DNA of 64,000 nt, from assembly GCF_019649055.1 (NCBI RefSeq), contig NW_026570335.1, forward strand, positions 1 to 64,000, read 5' to 3'. A model generated the notes under the pieces. That model searched no databases, had not been told where the DNA came from, and saw nothing but the letters and a program-made list of their open reading frames with translations. How positions within the stretch are numbered: the first letter of the stretch is position 1; the number at the start of each line of letters is the position of its first letter. The DNA comes from Paramacrobiotus metropolitanus. Its lineage: Eukaryota; Tardigrada; Eutardigrada; Parachela; Macrobiotidae. The translations under genes and the position numbers were made by a program. Shown piece after piece: positions 63,725 to 64,000 of the stretch.

Positions 63725-64000
63725 CGAGATTTTAATGGTGCTCTGAAATTTACAAGCAACAGCTTCCCGCAGCAGATTTTAGTAATTTTGAAATTTGAAA
63801 TTTCGAGATTTTAATGATGCTCTGAAATTTACAAAAGCAACAGCTATCGAATGCAGATTTTGATTAAATTTGAAATTTGAAATTTTCATATAAATTTCGA
63901 GATTTTAATGATGCTCTGAAATTTAAAAGCAACAGCTATCCAATGCAGATTTTAGTAATTTTGAAATTTGAAATTTAAAATTTCGAGATTTTAATGGTGC

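Larger units (their letters stand above)
1..64000. repeat. AT-rich tandem satellite array filling the whole window
   Basis: The entire window is a head-to-tail array of related 79-92 bp monomers, all in the same orientation, and neither edge of the array is visible. Each monomer begins at a CGAG preceded by AAATTT, carries the conserved words GTGCTCTGAAATT and GCAACAG, then a variable box of about 8-10 bases, then GCAG-ATTTT. The last third is made of AAATTT and GAAATTT words and defines two classes, S and L. By eye, copies of one class usually differ by only a few substitutions and small indels. No unique sequence longer than a few tens of bases interrupts the array. I infer eukaryotic heterochromatin from length, homogeneity and lack of genes. 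The family is not one I recognise, and centromeric function cannot be shown from sequence. Confidence 0.97.
47000..64000. repeat. Subarray V: satellite sharing rare variants with subarray II
   Basis: The first 3 kb are transitional, with short monomers at 47,470-47,565 that lack GGTG and ACAAGCA. From about 50 kb the CGTATAAATTT tail, GATACTCTG, ATTTACAAACTTG and GGTGGTCTG spellings of subarray II return, in collinear blocks. L tails with a missing T (GATTAAATTGATATTT) occur near 51,725, 53,025 and 61,705, as at about 17,315. The array runs off the right end of the window. There are no genes in it. Confidence 0.65.

Noticed and set aside
1-64000. CRISPR array
   Set aside because: Repeats are regular, but the intervals between conserved words are themselves repeated and related. 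There are no unique spacers, and unit length is 79-92 bp with no cas genes.
1-64000. CENP-B box
   Set aside because: The TTCG half is present in each monomer start, but the required CGGG half is absent downstream. No copy I saw fits the full motif.
1-64000. Telomeric or subtelomeric repeat
   Set aside because: No TTAGGG, TTTAGGG, TTAGG or similar G-rich tract occurs; the sequence is far too AT-rich and the period too long.
1-64000. RNA polymerase III genes or SINE-derived repeat
   Set aside because: The TTCGAGA word slightly resembles part of a B box, but the flanking GG and CC are absent. T-runs inside every monomer would stop transcription, and there are no target-site duplications or poly-A ends.
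1-64000. Bacterial or phage origin of the window
   Set aside because: No coding sequence, operon structure, tRNA or rRNA appears in 64 kb, and the sequence is wholly satellite, which has no parallel in compact prokaryotic genomes.

Overview
The window is one uninterrupted block of AT-rich tandem satellite DNA. I find no protein gene, RNA gene, transposon, CRISPR array or single-copy insert anywhere in its 64,000 bases. The repeat unit is a monomer of about 79 to 92 bp, so the window holds roughly 740 monomers (estimated from unit length, not counted). GC content is about 24 percent, estimated from the consensus. Every monomer has the same front half: CGAG-ATTT, then GTGCTCTGAAATT, then GCAACAG. 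A short variable box and GCAG-ATTTT follow. The tail then decides the class. S monomers read AGTAATTT (mostly 79 or 86 bp). L monomers read GATTAAATTT and usually end CATATAAATTT (mostly 84 or 91-92 bp). The two classes largely alternate, giving a dimer of about 171 to 178 bp.

Organism: nothing names the species. A 64 kb satellite with higher-order structure and no genes points to eukaryotic heterochromatin, such as a centromeric, pericentromeric or knob-like array. It is very unlike a bacterial, archaeal or phage chromosome. I do not recognise the monomer as a named satellite family.

Layout. Subarray I (about 1-15,970) has private variants, a 5-monomer unit of about 430 bp, five copies of a divergent landmark dimer, and two monomers carrying snap-back inverted repeats. 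Subarray II (about 15,970-20,160) switches to a 4-monomer, 347 bp unit and introduces a CGTATAAATTT tail. Subarray III (about 20,160-34,020) is mixed and less regular. Subarray IV (about 34,020-47,000) is rich in a one-base-shorter core box (TATCAATGCAG) and contains a cluster of damaged monomers near 45.0-46.2 kb. Subarray V (about 47,000-64,000) shares rare variants with subarray II in collinear segments at several different offsets, and has a local duplication with a 1,298 bp period. Only the I/II boundary is fairly sharp; the others are gradual.

There is no gene network to describe. What is of interest is the architecture: two monomer classes, lengths that step by one 7-bp GAAATTT unit, a dyad symmetry at every monomer junction, and nested duplications that record unequal exchange and local conversion. 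All open frames longer than about 60 codons are translations of the repeat from non-ATG starts and I do not treat them as genes.
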